Of a stretch of DNA of 64,000 nt, positions 1 to 9,805 are shown in pieces. Positions within the stretch are counted from its first letter, which is position 1; every line of letters starts with the position of its first letter. The DNA is from Ancylobacter radicis (GTDB lineage Bacteria > Pseudomonadota > Alphaproteobacteria > Rhizobiales > Xanthobacteraceae): contig NZ_JAHCQH010000016.1 in assembly GCF_018449475.1 (NCBI RefSeq), forward strand, positions 1 to 64,000, in the 5' to 3' direction. Position numbers and translations under genes: made by a program. Under the pieces are notes generated by a model that made no database searches, had not been told where the DNA came from, and worked only from the letters and a program-made list of their open reading frames with translations.

Positions 1-48
1 ATGGTACTATGTCTTAAGACCTGGGAGAGTAGGTCGCTGCCAGGCCTG
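1..48 (+). rRNA. rrf: 5S rRNA, 3' end (partial)
   Basis: The first bases match the 3' third of alphaproteobacterial 5S rRNA: the GGTACT...GTCTTAAGAC stretch, then GGGAGAGTAGGTCGCTGCCAG and the terminal GGCCT that pairs with the 5' end of the molecule. Only the end of the gene is in the window, so the 23S and 16S genes should lie to the left. The exact 3' end is uncertain by a few bases. Confidence 0.9.
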
Positions 49-81
49 CAAAACACAGCAAAAGCTTCTTCGCAAAACAAA

Positions 82-120
82 CAGAACGCCGCCCGCGCAG
101 AAATGCCGGGCGGCGTTCTG
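82..120 (+). terminator. rRNA operon terminator hairpin
   Basis: A perfect 14-bp stem (CAGAACGCCGCCCG at 82-95, CGGGCGGCGTTCTG at 107-120) encloses an 11-base loop, about 35 bases beyond the 5S end. It is followed by only a short T-containing stretch (CGTTGC), so it could also be a processing stem, but the position fits the end of an rrn transcript. Confidence 0.75.
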
Positions 121-560
121 CGTTGCAGGACGACAGCGCGCGGGCGCGGGGACGCCCGCAGCCGAGCCGAACCGCCGCCGCACAGAAGGCCCGCGCGCCC
201 AAGCCGCCGGCCCATTCAATCCCCCAACAATCCCGACCAGCACACACAAGCCGGGCGCCGACATCGCGGCACAAGGCGGGTGTCAGAAGGCGTGTGTCAG
301 AAGGCGCCGGGCGCAGGCGGTCCCCTCGGCCAGCTTCCGGTGACGCCGGTTTCTCTCCAAGACATGCAGCGCGAAGCCGGCAAAGGATTATGTGTCGGGT
401 TCAAGCGAGGGTGACTCGGGCGGCGGGCGCGTGGTGACGGAGTGCCTGGCCTCCTTGCGAAAGGCCCGTGCAAGCCACGCCGGTCATCATTGGCGCCACA
501 TCAATGTCCCGAACGGTGCGGCGGGCGGGCTCGGCCCTTCCGGCCGGCATGGAGCCCGCA
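121..560. other. intergenic, no gene recognised
   Basis: This stretch is GC-rich and lies between the rrn terminator and the first chemoreceptor. I see no tRNA cloverleaf and no convincing coding sequence. Frames that stay open here give arginine- and proline-rich products typical of GC-rich noncoding DNA. It presumably carries the promoter of the chemoreceptor gene. Confidence 0.5.
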
Positions 561-2237
561 ATGTCCCTGAAGAACCTGCCCATATTGGGCAAGATCCTGC
601 TTATCGTTGCCGTCATGGGCCTGGCGGCGATCATTGTCGCCGGGGTGGGCTGGCGAACCATCTCTGGGCTGAGCGCGACCATGAGCACGGTCGCCACCTC
701 CGAGCGCGCCTCCCGGGAGGCGATGGACCTGCGCATCGACATTATCGCGATCAGCCGCATGACCTATCAGGTCGCGCTGGACCCCGGTCTGGTGGCGGGC
801 CTCACGGGCGAGTCGCAAAGCCGGCAAAAGGAAATGCTGGCCCGCCTGCCGGTGCTCGAAGCCGCGGCCGACGACACCGAGATCGCCCTCATCGGCGAGG
901 TGCGAACGGCTCTGAAAGACTATTTCACCAGCATCGACACGCTTCTGGCGGTCGCCCAGGCCGGCACCGCCGATCCCATCAAGGCTAGCCTCGATAGCTG
1001 CCTTGCGGCGCAGAAGATCGTCACCACCAAGGTGAAGGCCTACACCACCTATTCCGCCACCCGCGCGGGACAGCTGCGCGAGGAGGCGGCCGCGACCGCC
1101 GGCGCGGCGGCGATGATCCAGGCCGGGGCGGCCGGCGCCGCGATCGTGATCGGCGTGCTTCTCAGCCTCGCCGTGGCGAATGGCGGCGTGGTGCGCCCGG
1201 TGCGGCGCCTCACCGATGCGATGGGCCGGATCGCCGCCGGCGACCTCGACGCGGTTCTGCCGGATGGCCAGCGCAAGGACGAGATCGGCCGCATGATCCA
1301 TGCCGTCGCCGTGTTCCGGCAGGGGCTGGTCGAGCGCAACGCCTTTGAGACCGAGGCGGCCACGCGCGAGGCGGACGCCGCCGCCGAACGCAAGCGGATC
1401 ATGCACGACATTGCCGCGTCGTTCGAGGCGAAGGTCGGCCAGTTCGTCGATGCGCAATCCTCGGCGGCCGTGCAGCTTGAGAGCACCGCCAACCGGATGT
1501 CCGGCACGGCGGCGCGCACCAGCGATGAAACGCGCATTCTGGCGGGCTCCGCCACCCAGACCGCCAGCAGCGTGGAAACCGTGGCCAGCGCGACGGAGGA
1601 GCTCGCCGCGAGCGCGAGCGAGATCGGCGCCCGCATCGGTCAGGCGTCGGACCTCGCTTCTGCCGCGGTCAATCAGGTCACCGCCGCGGATGCCGAGGTG
1701 CAGCGTCTGGCGGAGGATGCGCAGCGCATCGGCGACATCGTCAAACTCATTTCCGATATTGCCTCCCAGACCAACCTGCTGGCGTTGAACGCCACCATCG
1801 AGGCGGCGCGCGCCGGGGAGGCCGGCAAGGGCTTCGCGGTCGTGGCGACCGAAGTGAAGCAGCTCGCCAGCCAGACCGCCTCGGCCACCGGCGAGATTTC
1901 CACCCAGATCGCCCAGTTGCAGGGCGTGGCCGGCAGCGTGGTGGATAAGATCCAGACCATCGGCGATGCCATCAAGCGGATGCATGAGGCGGCGGCGGCG
2001 GTTGCGGCGGCGGCGGAGGAACAGCAGGCCGCGACCCAGGAGATCGCCCGCAATGTGCGCGATGCCGCTCAGGAAACCGAGCAGGTGTCGACCCGCATCG
2101 AGACCGTGGACCGCAACGCGGCGGAAACCGGCAGCGGCGCGGCGCAGGTTCTCACCGCCGTCCAGGGGCTGTCGCGGACCGCCAGCGCGCTGCAGGTCGA
2201 GGTGCGCAGCTTCGTGGAGAATGTGCGCGCCGCGTGA
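561..2237 (+). CDS. methyl-accepting chemotaxis protein
   Basis: A 558-residue chemoreceptor. An N-terminal membrane segment (about residues 8-30, [16 protein letters not shown]) is followed by a periplasmic region with helical character, a second membrane segment near residues 160-185, a HAMP domain ([20 protein letters not shown]) and a long MA signalling coiled coil. The hairpin tip is visible as [21 protein letters not shown] chose ATG 561 because [12 protein letters not shown] aligns with the starts of the two chemoreceptors at 51.5 and 53.5 kb ([24 protein letters not shown]). An in-frame ATG at 468 would add 31 residues that do not look like a signal. The ligand is unknown. It should couple to CheW/CheA, which are not in this window. 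Confidence 0.9.
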   Translation: MSLKNLPILGKILLIVAVMGLAAIIVAGVGWRTISGLSATMSTVATSERASREAMDLRIDIIAISRMTYQVALDPGLVAGLTGESQSRQKEMLARLPVLEAAADDTEIALIGEVRTALKDYFTSIDTLLAVAQAGTADPIKASLDSCLAAQKIVTTKVKAYTTYSATRAGQLREEAAATAGAAAMIQAGAAGAAIVIGVLLSLAVANGGVVRPVRRLTDAMGRIAAGDLDAVLPDGQRKDEIGRMIHAVAVFRQGLVERNAFETEAATREADAAAERKRIMHDIAASFEAKVGQFVDAQSSAAVQLESTANRMSGTAARTSDETRILAGSATQTASSVETVASATEELAASASEIGARIGQASDLASAAVNQVTAADAEVQRLAEDAQRIGDIVKLISDIASQTNLLALNATIEAARAGEAGKGFAVVATEVKQLASQTASATGEISTQIAQLQGVAGSVVDKIQTIGDAIKRMHEAAAAVAAAAEEQQAATQEIARNVRDAAQETEQVSTRIETVDRNAAETGSGAAQVLTAVQGLSRTASALQVEVRSFVENVRAA

Positions 2238-2281
2238 TCCGTGGCGCGACCCGCTAATCGGAAAGACAGGGGGCGGGGAGA

Positions 2282-2311
2282 CAGGGGGACCGCATCATGC
2301 GGCCGCCCCTG
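2282..2311. terminator. terminator-like hairpin between convergent genes
   Basis: Nested inverted repeats (CAGGGG...CCCCTG outside, CCGCAT...ATGCGG inside) lie between the chemoreceptor and fruA, which converge here. There is no strong T run on either side, so the terminator call is tentative. Confidence 0.45.
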
Positions 2312-2322
2312 CGTGAACGGCC

Positions 2323-4059
2323 TCAGACGGCGACGGGCTTCTTCAGCACGCGCAGCATGGCGGTCGTCACCAGCGTACCGGCGATCAGGGCGACGACATA
2401 GCCGCCGAGATGGCTCACCGCATTGGGGATCGGCAGCACGAAGATGCCGCCATGGGGCACGCGCAGTTCGGCGCCGATCGCCATGGAGATCGCCCCGGCC
2501 ACCGCCGAGCCGACCACCAGCGAGGGGATGACGCGCAGCGGATCGCGCGCGGCGAAGGGAATCGCACCCTCGGTGACGAAGGCGAGGCCGAGCACCGAGG
2601 CGGCGCTGCGCGCTTCGCGCTCCTCCACGGTAAACCGCTCGGGAAACAGCTGGGCGGCAAGCGCGAGGCCCAGCGGCGGCGTCATGCCGGCCACCATGGC
2701 GGCGGCCATCGGCGTGTAGACCTCGCTGGCGATCAGGCCGGTGGAGAAGGCGTAGGCCGCCTTGTTGATCGGCCCGCCCATGTCGAAGGCCATCATGCCG
2801 CCGATGATGATGCCGAGGATGATGGCGCTGGTGCCCTGCATGCCGCGCAGCCATTCGGTGACGGCGGCGAGCAATTGCGCGGTGGGGCCGCCCACCACAT
2901 AGATCATCAGCAGCCCGGTCAGCAGCGTGCCGAGGATCGGCAGGATCAGCACCGGCTTCAGCCCGGCGAGATTGCGCGGCAGCTTGATCGAGCGGTTGAG
3001 GAACTCGGTGCCATAGCCGGCGATGAAGCCGGCGACGATGCCGCCGAGGAATCCGGCGCCGAGATTGGCCGCCACCATGCCGCCGATCATGCCCGGCGCG
3101 AGGCCCGGCCGGTCGGCGATGGAGAAGGCGATATAGCCCGCCAGCACCGGCACCATGAGGGTGAACGCGCCCTTGGCGCCGATCTGGAACAGGTCATAGG
3201 CCAGCGTGCCCTTATGCGCGTCGTCATAGGCGTAGATGCCGCCGAGCGCGAAGGCGATGGCGATGAGCAGGCCGCCGGCCACCACGAAGGGCAGCATGAA
3301 GGACACGCCGGTCATCAAATGCTTGTAGGGGCCGGTCTTCACCGCGCGCTCGGCCTTGGCCGCGGCCGCGGCGTCGGCAAGGTTGCCCTCGCCGGGGGCG
3401 GACTGGAGGCGGGCTTCCTCGAAGGCGCGGCGGATCAGATTCTTGCCGTCGGTGATCGCCGGCTTGGTCGGCGACTGGAACACCCGCTTGCCACCAAAGC
3501 GCGACAGCTCCACCACCTTGTCGGCGGCGATGATGACGAGATCGGCGGCGGCGATTTCCTCAGGGGTGAGGGCATCCTGCGCGCCGACCGAGCCCTGCGT
3601 CTCCACGCGGATGGCGTGGCCGAGCGCCTTGGCCGCGTTCTGCAACCCTTCCGCCGCCATGAAGGTGTGGGCGATGCCGGTGGGGCAGGAGGTGATGGCG
3701 ACGATCCTGCCGCTGCTCGCGCCGGGTGTTGCGGGCGCGGCGACCGGAACGCTGCCGGCTGCCGGGGCCTCGCCGGTGAGGCGGGTGATGACGGCCTCCG
3801 GGTCGGCCAGCACGTTCTGCACCGTCTCGGTGGAGCGCGGCAGCGCGCCGAAGCGGGCCTCGTCGAGGTCGCCGGAGCCGACGAGCAGCACCGCGCTGGC
3901 GCCGGCGATGTCATTGGCGGAGAGGCGCGCGGGCGTGCCGCGCAGCTCGACGGACAGGGCCTTGCCGAGGCCGCGCGCGGCCTTGCGCAGGGCTTCGGCG
4001 GCCAGCGTGGCGTGAACGGTCGTCTCTCCCGAGCCGACCACGGCGATGAAAGCGGTCAT
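2323..4059 (-). CDS. fruA: PTS fructose transporter subunit IIBC
   Basis: A 578-residue fructose permease of the phosphotransferase system that imports fructose as fructose 1-phosphate across the inner membrane. An N-terminal degenerate EIIB' domain (about 1-100) is followed by EIIB (about 117-220) with the phosphocysteine in [17 protein letters not shown] (C125). The multi-spanning EIIC domain then runs from about residue 235 ([15 protein letters not shown]) to the end. Start ATG 4059 is preceded by GGGGAGGAAAACC, a strong ribosome site; the frame stays open upstream but that part is not conserved-looking. It is the last gene of fruB-fruK-fruA, 43 bases after fruK. The phosphoryl donor should be the FruB EIIA domain. 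Confidence 0.95.
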   Translation of the reverse strand: MTAFIAVVGSGETTVHATLAAEALRKAARGLGKALSVELRGTPARLSANDIAGASAVLLVGSGDLDEARFGALPRSTETVQNVLADPEAVITRLTGEAPAAGSVPVAAPATPGASSGRIVAITSCPTGIAHTFMAAEGLQNAAKALGHAIRVETQGSVGAQDALTPEEIAAADLVIIAADKVVELSRFGGKRVFQSPTKPAITDGKNLIRRAFEEARLQSAPGEGNLADAAAAAKAERAVKTGPYKHLMTGVSFMLPFVVAGGLLIAIAFALGGIYAYDDAHKGTLAYDLFQIGAKGAFTLMVPVLAGYIAFSIADRPGLAPGMIGGMVAANLGAGFLGGIVAGFIAGYGTEFLNRSIKLPRNLAGLKPVLILPILGTLLTGLLMIYVVGGPTAQLLAAVTEWLRGMQGTSAIILGIIIGGMMAFDMGGPINKAAYAFSTGLIASEVYTPMAAAMVAGMTPPLGLALAAQLFPERFTVEEREARSAASVLGLAFVTEGAIPFAARDPLRVIPSLVVGSAVAGAISMAIGAELRVPHGGIFVLPIPNAVSHLGGYVVALIAGTLVTTAMLRVLKKPVAV

Positions 4060-4102
4060 GGTTTTCCTCCCCGTCGGGTCTGTGCCCGAGCGGCGTCGTT
4101 GA

Positions 4103-5098
4103 TTAAATGGCGTGATCGGTGACGGCGGGGCTTGCCGCCCAGGCGTCGGCGGGCTGGACGGCGACCCGCGCCGCAATAGCGTGGAGAGCGGCTGACGCAG
4201 GCAGGTTCGGGCCGGGCAGGCCGAGCTTGCCGACGGCGAAGGCGGTGGCGCGCCGCGCGATCTCGCCGAGGCCGAGCCCCTCATGCAGGCCGGCGACCAG
4301 ACCGGCGACCATGGCGTCGCCGGCGCCGACCGAACTGCCGCCCGTCACCTCGCCGGCCGCCGCGTGCAGGGCCTCGTCGGTGGTGACGAACAGCGCGCCA
4401 TCCGCGCCGAGCGAGACCACCACGAGGTCGATGCCGGCGGCGCAGAGTCGCTGCGCCACGGCGAGAAGGTCGGCCCGGTCATCGAGCGGGCGCCCGGCCC
4501 AGACTTCCAGCTCGCGCCGGTTCGGCTTGACCAGGGTGGGCGGCGCGCCGGCCAGCGCATGGGTCAGCGGCAGGCCGCTGGTGTCCAGCACCACCCGCGC
4601 GCCGGCCTCCCGCAAATGTTTCACCAGACGGGCATAGGTATCGGCCGGTGCGCCTTCCGGCAGGCTGCCGGACAGCACCACCAGCCCGTCCGGGCGGGCG
4701 AGCCGGGTGAGATCGGCCTCGACCTCGGCGAGCGCGCTCGTCTCGGCCGGAAAGCCCGGCAGATTGACGTCGGTGGTCTCGCCGCTGCTGCGGTCCAGCA
4801 GCTTGATGTTGGTGCGGGTCTCGCCCGGCACCCGCCGGAAGCGGTCGGCAATGCCCTTGGCGGCGAACAGCGCCTCGAAGGGCGCGGCATTGGCGGCACC
4901 GAGCAGGCCGGCCGCCGCGACCGTGAGCCCCCAATCGGCGAGGCAGGAAGCGACATTCACCCCCTTGCCGCCGGCATCGTACCGCACCGAGCCGGCACGG
5001 TGGACGTGGCCGGGCCGCAAATGGTCCAGCGTCACCGTCTGGTCGATGGCAGGGTTGAGGGTGAGGGTGACGACATCGACGGGCGAGGGCGCGCTCAT
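4103..5098 (-). CDS. fruK: 1-phosphofructokinase
   Basis: A 331-residue PfkB/ribokinase-family kinase that converts fructose 1-phosphate plus ATP to fructose 1,6-bisphosphate. It shows the family opening ([17 protein letters not shown]), the substrate-loop glycines of [10 protein letters not shown], and the C-terminal catalytic motif [14 protein letters not shown] with the catalytic aspartate. ATG 5098 overlaps the fruB stop by four bases (ATGA), which indicates translational coupling. Upstream in-frame codons belong to the end of fruB. The order fruB-fruK-fruA is the classical fructose operon. Confidence 0.96.
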   Translation of the reverse strand: MSAPSPVDVVTLTLNPAIDQTVTLDHLRPGHVHRAGSVRYDAGGKGVNVASCLADWGLTVAAAGLLGAANAAPFEALFAAKGIADRFRRVPGETRTNIKLLDRSSGETTDVNLPGFPAETSALAEVEADLTRLARPDGLVVLSGSLPEGAPADTYARLVKHLREAGARVVLDTSGLPLTHALAGAPPTLVKPNRRELEVWAGRPLDDRADLLAVAQRLCAAGIDLVVVSLGADGALFVTTDEALHAAAGEVTGGSSVGAGDAMVAGLVAGLHEGLGLGEIARRATAFAVGKLGLPGPNLPASAALHAIAARVAVQPADAWAASPAVTDHAI

Positions 5099-7632
5099 GG
5101 CCGGTCCCCGTCCAGCGCGCGCACGTCCTCGCCGCTCTCGCAAGCCAGCGCCTTCTCGGCCAACGCTTTGAGGTCCGCCATGGAACTGGCACGCAGCCGC
5201 GCCTTGACGCCGGGCACCTCGCGCGGGGTCATGGAAAGCTCGCTACAGCCGAGCCCGGCCAGCAGCGCCGCGCCGAAGGGCTCGCCGGCAATGCCGCCGC
5301 ACACGCCGACCCAGCGGCCATGCACGCGGGCGCCGTCCACCGTCGCCTTGATGAGGCGCAGCACCGCCGGGTGGAGGCTGTCGACCTCGGGGGCGAGCTG
5401 CGGGTTCTGCCGGTCGATGGCGAGGGTGTACTGGGTGAGATCATTGGTGCCGATGGAGAAGAAATCGGCGTGGCGCGCCAGCGATTCCGCCTGGATGGCA
5501 GCGGCCGGCACCTCGATCATGATGCCGAGCGGCACAATGGGGGCGTCCAGCTCCTCGCGGATGCGCTCGCTGATCTGGCGCAAAGCGAGCAATTCGCCGA
5601 GCGAGGTGATCATCGGGAACATGATGAGGATCTCGGCACCGTCCTTGGCCGCGCGATACAGCGCGCGCAGCTGCGGCTCCAGCAGATCCGGCCGGCGCAG
5701 CAGGAGGCGGGCGCCGCGCACGCCGAGGAACGGGTTTTCCTCATGCGGCAGATCGAGATGGGCGACCTGCTTGTCGCCGCCGATATCCAGCGCGCGGACG
5801 ATGAGCTGGCGCCCGCCCAGCGCCTGCGACATGGCGCGGTAGATCGCGTACTGCTCGTCCTCGCTCGGCGTCGCGCTGCGCTCGAGGAACAGGAATTCGG
5901 TGCGCATCAGCCCGACGCCTTCCGCCCCTTGCGCGAGCGCGAAGGCGGCCTGATCCGGCAGGTTGATATTGGCGCCGATGCTGATCTCGGTGCCATCGGT
6001 GGTGCGGGCCGGCAGGGCGCGGGCTTCCTCCTCGCGGGCGCGCTCGGCGGCGCGGGCGGCCTCGAATGTGCGGGCCGAGGCGAGATCGGCCTCGTCGGGC
6101 TGGAGATAGAGCCGGCCGGCCTGCCCATCGAGAATGGCCAGCGTGCCGCCCGTGAGGTCGAACAGCGCCGCCCCGCCGCCGACCAGCGCCGGCACGCCGA
6201 GCGTGCGGGCAAGGATGGCGGTGTGCGAGGTCGGTCCCCCCTGCGCGGTGGCGATGCCGATGACGCGGGAAGGATCGAGCCCCGCCGTGTCGGAGGGGGA
6301 CAGGTCCACGGCGACGAGAATGCAGGGTTCGTCCGGCAGATCGCGCAGCGAACGCGCTTTCAGCGCCGGGTCGATATGGCCGAGCACGCGGCGCCCGACA
6401 TCACGCAGATCGGCCGCGCGGGCGGCGAGCACGGGATTGCCGACGCCGGCGAGTTGTTCGGCGACGCGCTCGATGGTGGCGTGCCAGGCCCAGGCGACGC
6501 CATGGCCCTCGACCATGAGCTGGCAGGTCTGGGTGATGAGGTCGGTGTCGCCCAGCAGTTCGGCCTGCGCTTTGAAGATGCCGGCATCCGTCGCGCCGAG
6601 GCGGCGGGCGGTGTCGTCGGCCAGCGCCTGAAGCTGCTGGCGGGTGTGGGTCAGCGCCTCCTGCAGCAGGGCGGCGCCGTCCACGAGCGGGATCGGCCGA
6701 TCCTCGATCGTCTCGGTCGTGGCGCTGATGACATGCAGCCGGCCGATGGCGAGGCCCGGCGCGGCGGCGGCCCCGCTGATGCTGGAGAGCGCCCCAGGCG
6801 GTGTCCAGCCGGGGCGGGCGGCCTGCTTGGCGCGGCTGGCGGCAAGCGCGGCGTCCGCCTTTTCCTGCGCGCTGAGGCTGGTGATGGTGGCACGCAGCGC
6901 GGCAAGCGCCGCCTCGGCGTCCGCGCCCTCGGCGGAGATGGTCACCTGTTCGCCGGCCCGCAGGCCGAGTTGCAGCAGGGCGATGAGGTTCTTCGGATCG
7001 GCGGCGGCGTTGCCGTTGCGCACGCGCATCGGGGCGGCGAAACGGCGGGCGGTCTCGACCCAGGCGCTCGCCGGGCGGGCGTGCAGGCCGGTGGGGTAAT
7101 CCACCGTCCAGTCGAAGGAGGAGGCGAAATCGGTGGCGGCCTGCGCCGGCGCGGCTTCTGCGGGTTCATCCGAACCAAGCGCCTGGGCGATCAGCGCGGC
7201 GTCGTCCGTGGTGGCGAGGCGGGCGAGCAGTTCGCTGTCCTGAAGCAGGCGGGTGAGCCGGCGCAGCACGGTGATGTGCGTATCGGACTGGGCGGCGATG
7301 GCGACCACGAGATGGGCGGTCTGGTCCTCGTTCCACGTCACCCCGTCCGGTATCTGGACGATGGCGAGGCCATTCTTGCGGACCATATGGCGGTCCTCGC
7401 CGAGGCCGTGCGGAATGGCGACGCCGCTGCCGAGGAAGGTGTTCGCCACCGCCTCGCGCCGCGCCATGCTCTGCGCATAACCGGCATCGACATAGCCGGC
7501 GGCGACCAGCATCTGGGCGGCCTCCGCGATGGCGGCGGCCTTGTCCGCCGGGCGGGCGCCGAGGCGAATCATCGTGATGGGCAGAAGCTCGCTGCCGGCA
7601 GGCAGCATCATTCGGGCGGCGGCGATGGACAT
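5095..7632 (-). CDS. fruB: multiphosphoryl transfer protein EIIA-HPr-EI
   Basis: An 845-residue fusion that carries the whole phosphoryl relay. EIIA(Fru) comes first (about 1-145, active histidine in AIPHGLG, H75). The HPr-like domain follows (about 175-260, phosphohistidine in YPTGLHARPASAW). Enzyme I fills the C-terminal two thirds, with the phosphohistidine in GGPTSHTAILARTLG and the PEP-site region FFSIGTNDLTQYTLA. With its own EI and HPr it can phosphorylate FruA from PEP without other PTS proteins. Two in-frame ATGs lie at 7638 and 7632; 7632 is preferred because GGAGG sits six bases before it, whereas it directly abuts the first. A LacI-type operator lies about 30 bases upstream. Confidence 0.94.
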   Translation of the reverse strand: MSIAAARMMLPAGSELLPITMIRLGARPADKAAAIAEAAQMLVAAGYVDAGYAQSMARREAVANTFLGSGVAIPHGLGEDRHMVRKNGLAIVQIPDGVTWNEDQTAHLVVAIAAQSDTHITVLRRLTRLLQDSELLARLATTDDAALIAQALGSDEPAEAAPAQAATDFASSFDWTVDYPTGLHARPASAWVETARRFAAPMRVRNGNAAADPKNLIALLQLGLRAGEQVTISAEGADAEAALAALRATITSLSAQEKADAALAASRAKQAARPGWTPPGALSSISGAAAAPGLAIGRLHVISATTETIEDRPIPLVDGAALLQEALTHTRQQLQALADDTARRLGATDAGIFKAQAELLGDTDLITQTCQLMVEGHGVAWAWHATIERVAEQLAGVGNPVLAARAADLRDVGRRVLGHIDPALKARSLRDLPDEPCILVAVDLSPSDTAGLDPSRVIGIATAQGGPTSHTAILARTLGVPALVGGGAALFDLTGGTLAILDGQAGRLYLQPDEADLASARTFEAARAAERAREEEARALPARTTDGTEISIGANINLPDQAAFALAQGAEGVGLMRTEFLFLERSATPSEDEQYAIYRAMSQALGGRQLIVRALDIGGDKQVAHLDLPHEENPFLGVRGARLLLRRPDLLEPQLRALYRAAKDGAEILIMFPMITSLGELLALRQISERIREELDAPIVPLGIMIEVPAAAIQAESLARHADFFSIGTNDLTQYTLAIDRQNPQLAPEVDSLHPAVLRLIKATVDGARVHGRWVGVCGGIAGEPFGAALLAGLGCSELSMTPREVPGVKARLRASSMADLKALAEKALACESGEDVRALDGDRP

Positions 7633-7663
7633 TGTCATCCTCCCAGAATTTTCTTTGCGTGAA

Positions 7664-7679
7664 GTGGTAACGTTTCCAC
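7664..7679. promoter_or_regulatory. FruR/LacI-type operator upstream of fruB
   Basis: The 16-base sequence GTGGTAACGTTTCCAC is an inverted repeat with a single mismatched pair and a central AACGTT, the hallmark of LacI-family operators. It lies 32 bases before the fruB start and faces the divergent LacI-type regulator, so it is the likely binding site of that protein with fructose phosphate as effector (inference from the family). Confidence 0.75.
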
Positions 7680-7798
7680 ACTGCTTGTCAAAAGGATTTT
7701 GGGGCGATTCTGGCATTACAGGCGGGTTTCAGGCCGACCCCGCCGGTGCATGATCTCTTGATCGGAACCAGAAACCGCCTAAGCTGGTGGCCCCAGTG

Positions 7799-7812
7799 TG
7801 AAATCGTTCTCA
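7799..7812. promoter_or_regulatory. second LacI-type operator, at the regulator's own start
   Basis: TGAAATCGTTCTCA has TGA...TCA ends and a central CG, the layout of a LacI-family half-palindromic site. It ends only four bases before the ATG of the regulator gene. If bound, it would block translation initiation or transcription of the regulator, that is, autoregulation. The match is weaker than the site at 7664. Confidence 0.45.
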
Positions 7813-7816
7813 ACGC

Positions 7817-8827
7817 ATGACGGCCAATATCAAGGACGTCGCTCGCCTCGCGGGCGTTTCCGTTTCCACCGTCTCGCGCGCTCTGGGGAAGGGGCCGGTG
7901 AGCGCGGAGGTGCGCCGGCAGGTCGAGGCGGCGGTGAAGGCGACCGGCTATCGGCCGAACCTGTCGGCCCGGCGCCTGCGCTCGCAGCGCAGCCAGACCA
8001 TCGGCCTGATCGTCGCCGATATCCGCAACCCGTTCTTCACCGCCGTGAGCCGCGCCGTCGAGGACGCCGCCTACCGCGCCGGCATGCGTGTCATCCTGTG
8101 CAATACCGGTGAGGATCCCGAGCGCGAGGCACTGTATATGCGCCTCATGCAGGAGGAGCGCGTGACCGGCCTGATCTTCGCGCCGACGCGGGCGACGATC
8201 GGCGGATTGCGGGCGCAGGATTTCGACTATCCGGTCGTGCTGATCGACCGTGCCGCCGCGAGCGGGGAGTTCGACACGGTGGTGCTGGACAATCGCGGGG
8301 CCAGCGCCCGGCTGGTCGATCATCTGGTCGAGCGCGGCTATCGCCGGATCGGCGGTCTGTTCGGCTCCACCAGCACCACCGGCATCGAGCGCGAAGCCGG
8401 CTATGTTGCCGGCATGAGCGCGCATGGGCTGATCCCCGACGCGCGGATGATCGCGCCGCTGGCGCCGGCGGCGGAGGACGCCGCGCTCGCCTGGCTCGCC
8501 GAGGCCGAGCGGCCGGAGGCGATCATCGTCAGCAACGGGCTGTTCCTGCTCGGCCTGTTCCGCGCGGCGCGCCGGCTGGGGCTTTCCATCCCGCGCGAGC
8601 TGGCGATTGCCGGCTTCGATAACGAGGCCTGGACCGATCTGGTGGAGCCTGGCCTCACCGTGATCGAGCAGCCGGTGGAGACCTTCGGGCGCGAGGCCAT
8701 GGCCCTGCTGTTCCAGCGGCTGAAAACACCGACCGCCCCGACGCGGACCGTGATGCTCTCGGGCACCCTGATCGAGCGCGCCTCGACGCACGCTCTGACG
8801 CGGGCTCGTTTCAAGGAGCCGCTGTAA
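7817..8827 (+). CDS. fruR: LacI-family transcriptional regulator (fructose operon)
   Basis: A 336-residue LacI/GalR regulator. The N-terminal helix-turn-helix is textbook (IKDVARLAGVSVSTVSRALG), followed by the hinge GYRPNLSARRLRSQRS and a periplasmic-binding-protein-like effector domain (TIGLIVADIRNPFFTAV... to the end). It is transcribed divergently from fruBKA, with 184 bases between the starts that contain two operator-like palindromes. Its job is therefore most likely control of the fructose operon. The effector (fructose 1-phosphate or fructose 1,6-bisphosphate in relatives) is inferred. The name fruR rests on context. Confidence 0.88.
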   Translation: MTANIKDVARLAGVSVSTVSRALGKGPVSAEVRRQVEAAVKATGYRPNLSARRLRSQRSQTIGLIVADIRNPFFTAVSRAVEDAAYRAGMRVILCNTGEDPEREALYMRLMQEERVTGLIFAPTRATIGGLRAQDFDYPVVLIDRAAASGEFDTVVLDNRGASARLVDHLVERGYRRIGGLFGSTSTTGIEREAGYVAGMSAHGLIPDARMIAPLAPAAEDAALAWLAEAERPEAIIVSNGLFLLGLFRAARRLGLSIPRELAIAGFDNEAWTDLVEPGLTVIEQPVETFGREAMALLFQRLKTPTAPTRTVMLSGTLIERASTHALTRARFKEPL

Positions 8828-8858
8828 CGGCGCGGCCGGGACAGCGCGGCCTGCCGGC

Positions 8859-9665
8859 TCAGGCCAGTTCCAGCCGGGCCAGGTGAAGCTCGACGCCCAT
8901 CTTCTCGGCCACGCGGGCCAGATCGCCCACCGGCGCCGCCTCGGTGACGAGAAGGTCGATGTCCTCCAGCGAGCCCAGCCGCACCAGCCCGCGGCGGCCG
9001 AACTTGCTGCTGTCGATCGCCAGGATCACCCGCCCGGCCTGCATCATGGCGGCCCGCACGGCGGCGACTTCGGCATAGTCGTCGTCGCCAATATCGCCAT
9101 CCTCGTCGATGCCGCTCACCGAGATGACCACGAAATCAAACTTGAAAGCCTGGATGAACTCGGCCGAGGCCTGGCTGAACACGCCGCCATCCACCTGCCG
9201 GACAAAGCCGCCGGGCATGGCGATGGTGAAGTCCGTGCGGTCGCTCAGCGTCGAGGCGACGCGCAGGCTATAGGTGACGACGCGCAGCGCCTTGTGGTCG
9301 ATGAGCGCGCGGGCGACGGCCTCGCAGGTGGTGCCGGTGTCGAGGAAGACGGAGGCGTTGTCGGGGACGAGGCGGGCGACGGCGGCGCCGATGGCGTCCT
9401 TGGCCTGCGCATTGGCAATGCGGCGCTGGCGATAGACGGTCGGATCGATCGGCGTCGAGGCCACCGCGCCGCCATGCAGCCGGCGAACCTTGCCCTCCAG
9501 CTCAAGCGCGACGATGTCCCGCCGCGCGGTCTGGGTGGTCACGGCGAAGCGGCTGGCGATTTCCTCGATCGAGATGTACCGGTTCTGTTCGAGATACTGC
9601 ACGAGAAACGCGCGGCGCCGCGCCTTCTTTCCCTCATCGTCTCGTTCATCGTCGCGAATATGCAT
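8859..9665 (-). CDS. DeoR-family transcriptional regulator
   Basis: A 268-residue DeoR/GlpR-type regulator. A short acidic/basic leader precedes the winged helix (FLVQYLEQNRYISIEEIA... TQTARRDIVALELEGKVRRLHGG, about residues 20-75). The DeoRC sugar-phosphate sensor follows, with the DTGTTCEAVARAL phosphate-loop-like motif and VISVSGIDEDG. I chose ATG 9665; the frame is open 33 codons further but that stretch overlaps a strong hairpin and has no family character. It converges with the LacI regulator and no obvious target operon adjoins it, so the regulated sugar pathway is unknown. Confidence 0.85.
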   Translation of the reverse strand: MHIRDDERDDEGKKARRRAFLVQYLEQNRYISIEEIASRFAVTTQTARRDIVALELEGKVRRLHGGAVASTPIDPTVYRQRRIANAQAKDAIGAAVARLVPDNASVFLDTGTTCEAVARALIDHKALRVVTYSLRVASTLSDRTDFTIAMPGGFVRQVDGGVFSQASAEFIQAFKFDFVVISVSGIDEDGDIGDDDYAEVAAVRAAMMQAGRVILAIDSSKFGRRGLVRLGSLEDIDLLVTEAAPVGDLARVAEKMGVELHLARLELA

Positions 9666-9700
9666 CTCGGCTCTCGAAAACACGGCACCAAAATAGCCAT

Positions 9701-9738
9701 CGACCCATGCCGCGTCCATCGGGACGCGGCATGGGTCG
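9701..9738 (-). terminator. strong terminator hairpin after the nuclease autotransporter
   Basis: A perfect 17-bp stem (CGACCCATGCCGCGTCC, loop ATCG, GGACGCGGCATGGGTCG). In the leftward direction it is followed by ATGGCTATTTTGG, which gives a short T run. It lies 67 bases after the autotransporter stop and would insulate the DeoR gene. A second, weaker hairpin (GCCGGCCGGGA/TCTCGGCCGGC) sits at 9751-9780. Confidence 0.7.
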
Positions 9739-9805
9739 AGACAGGTCGGGGCCGGCCGGGACATGCGCGTCTCGGCCGGCCGGTGATGAGTGCGGGGCGA
9801 AGGCG

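Noticed and set aside
121-560. tRNA gene after the 5S rRNA
   Set aside because: No cloverleaf or CCA-proximal acceptor pattern could be found in this stretch.
501-1985. Minus-strand open frame opposite the first chemoreceptor
   Set aside because: His/Arg/Gly/Leu-rich with no motif; the plus-strand frame is a complete chemoreceptor.
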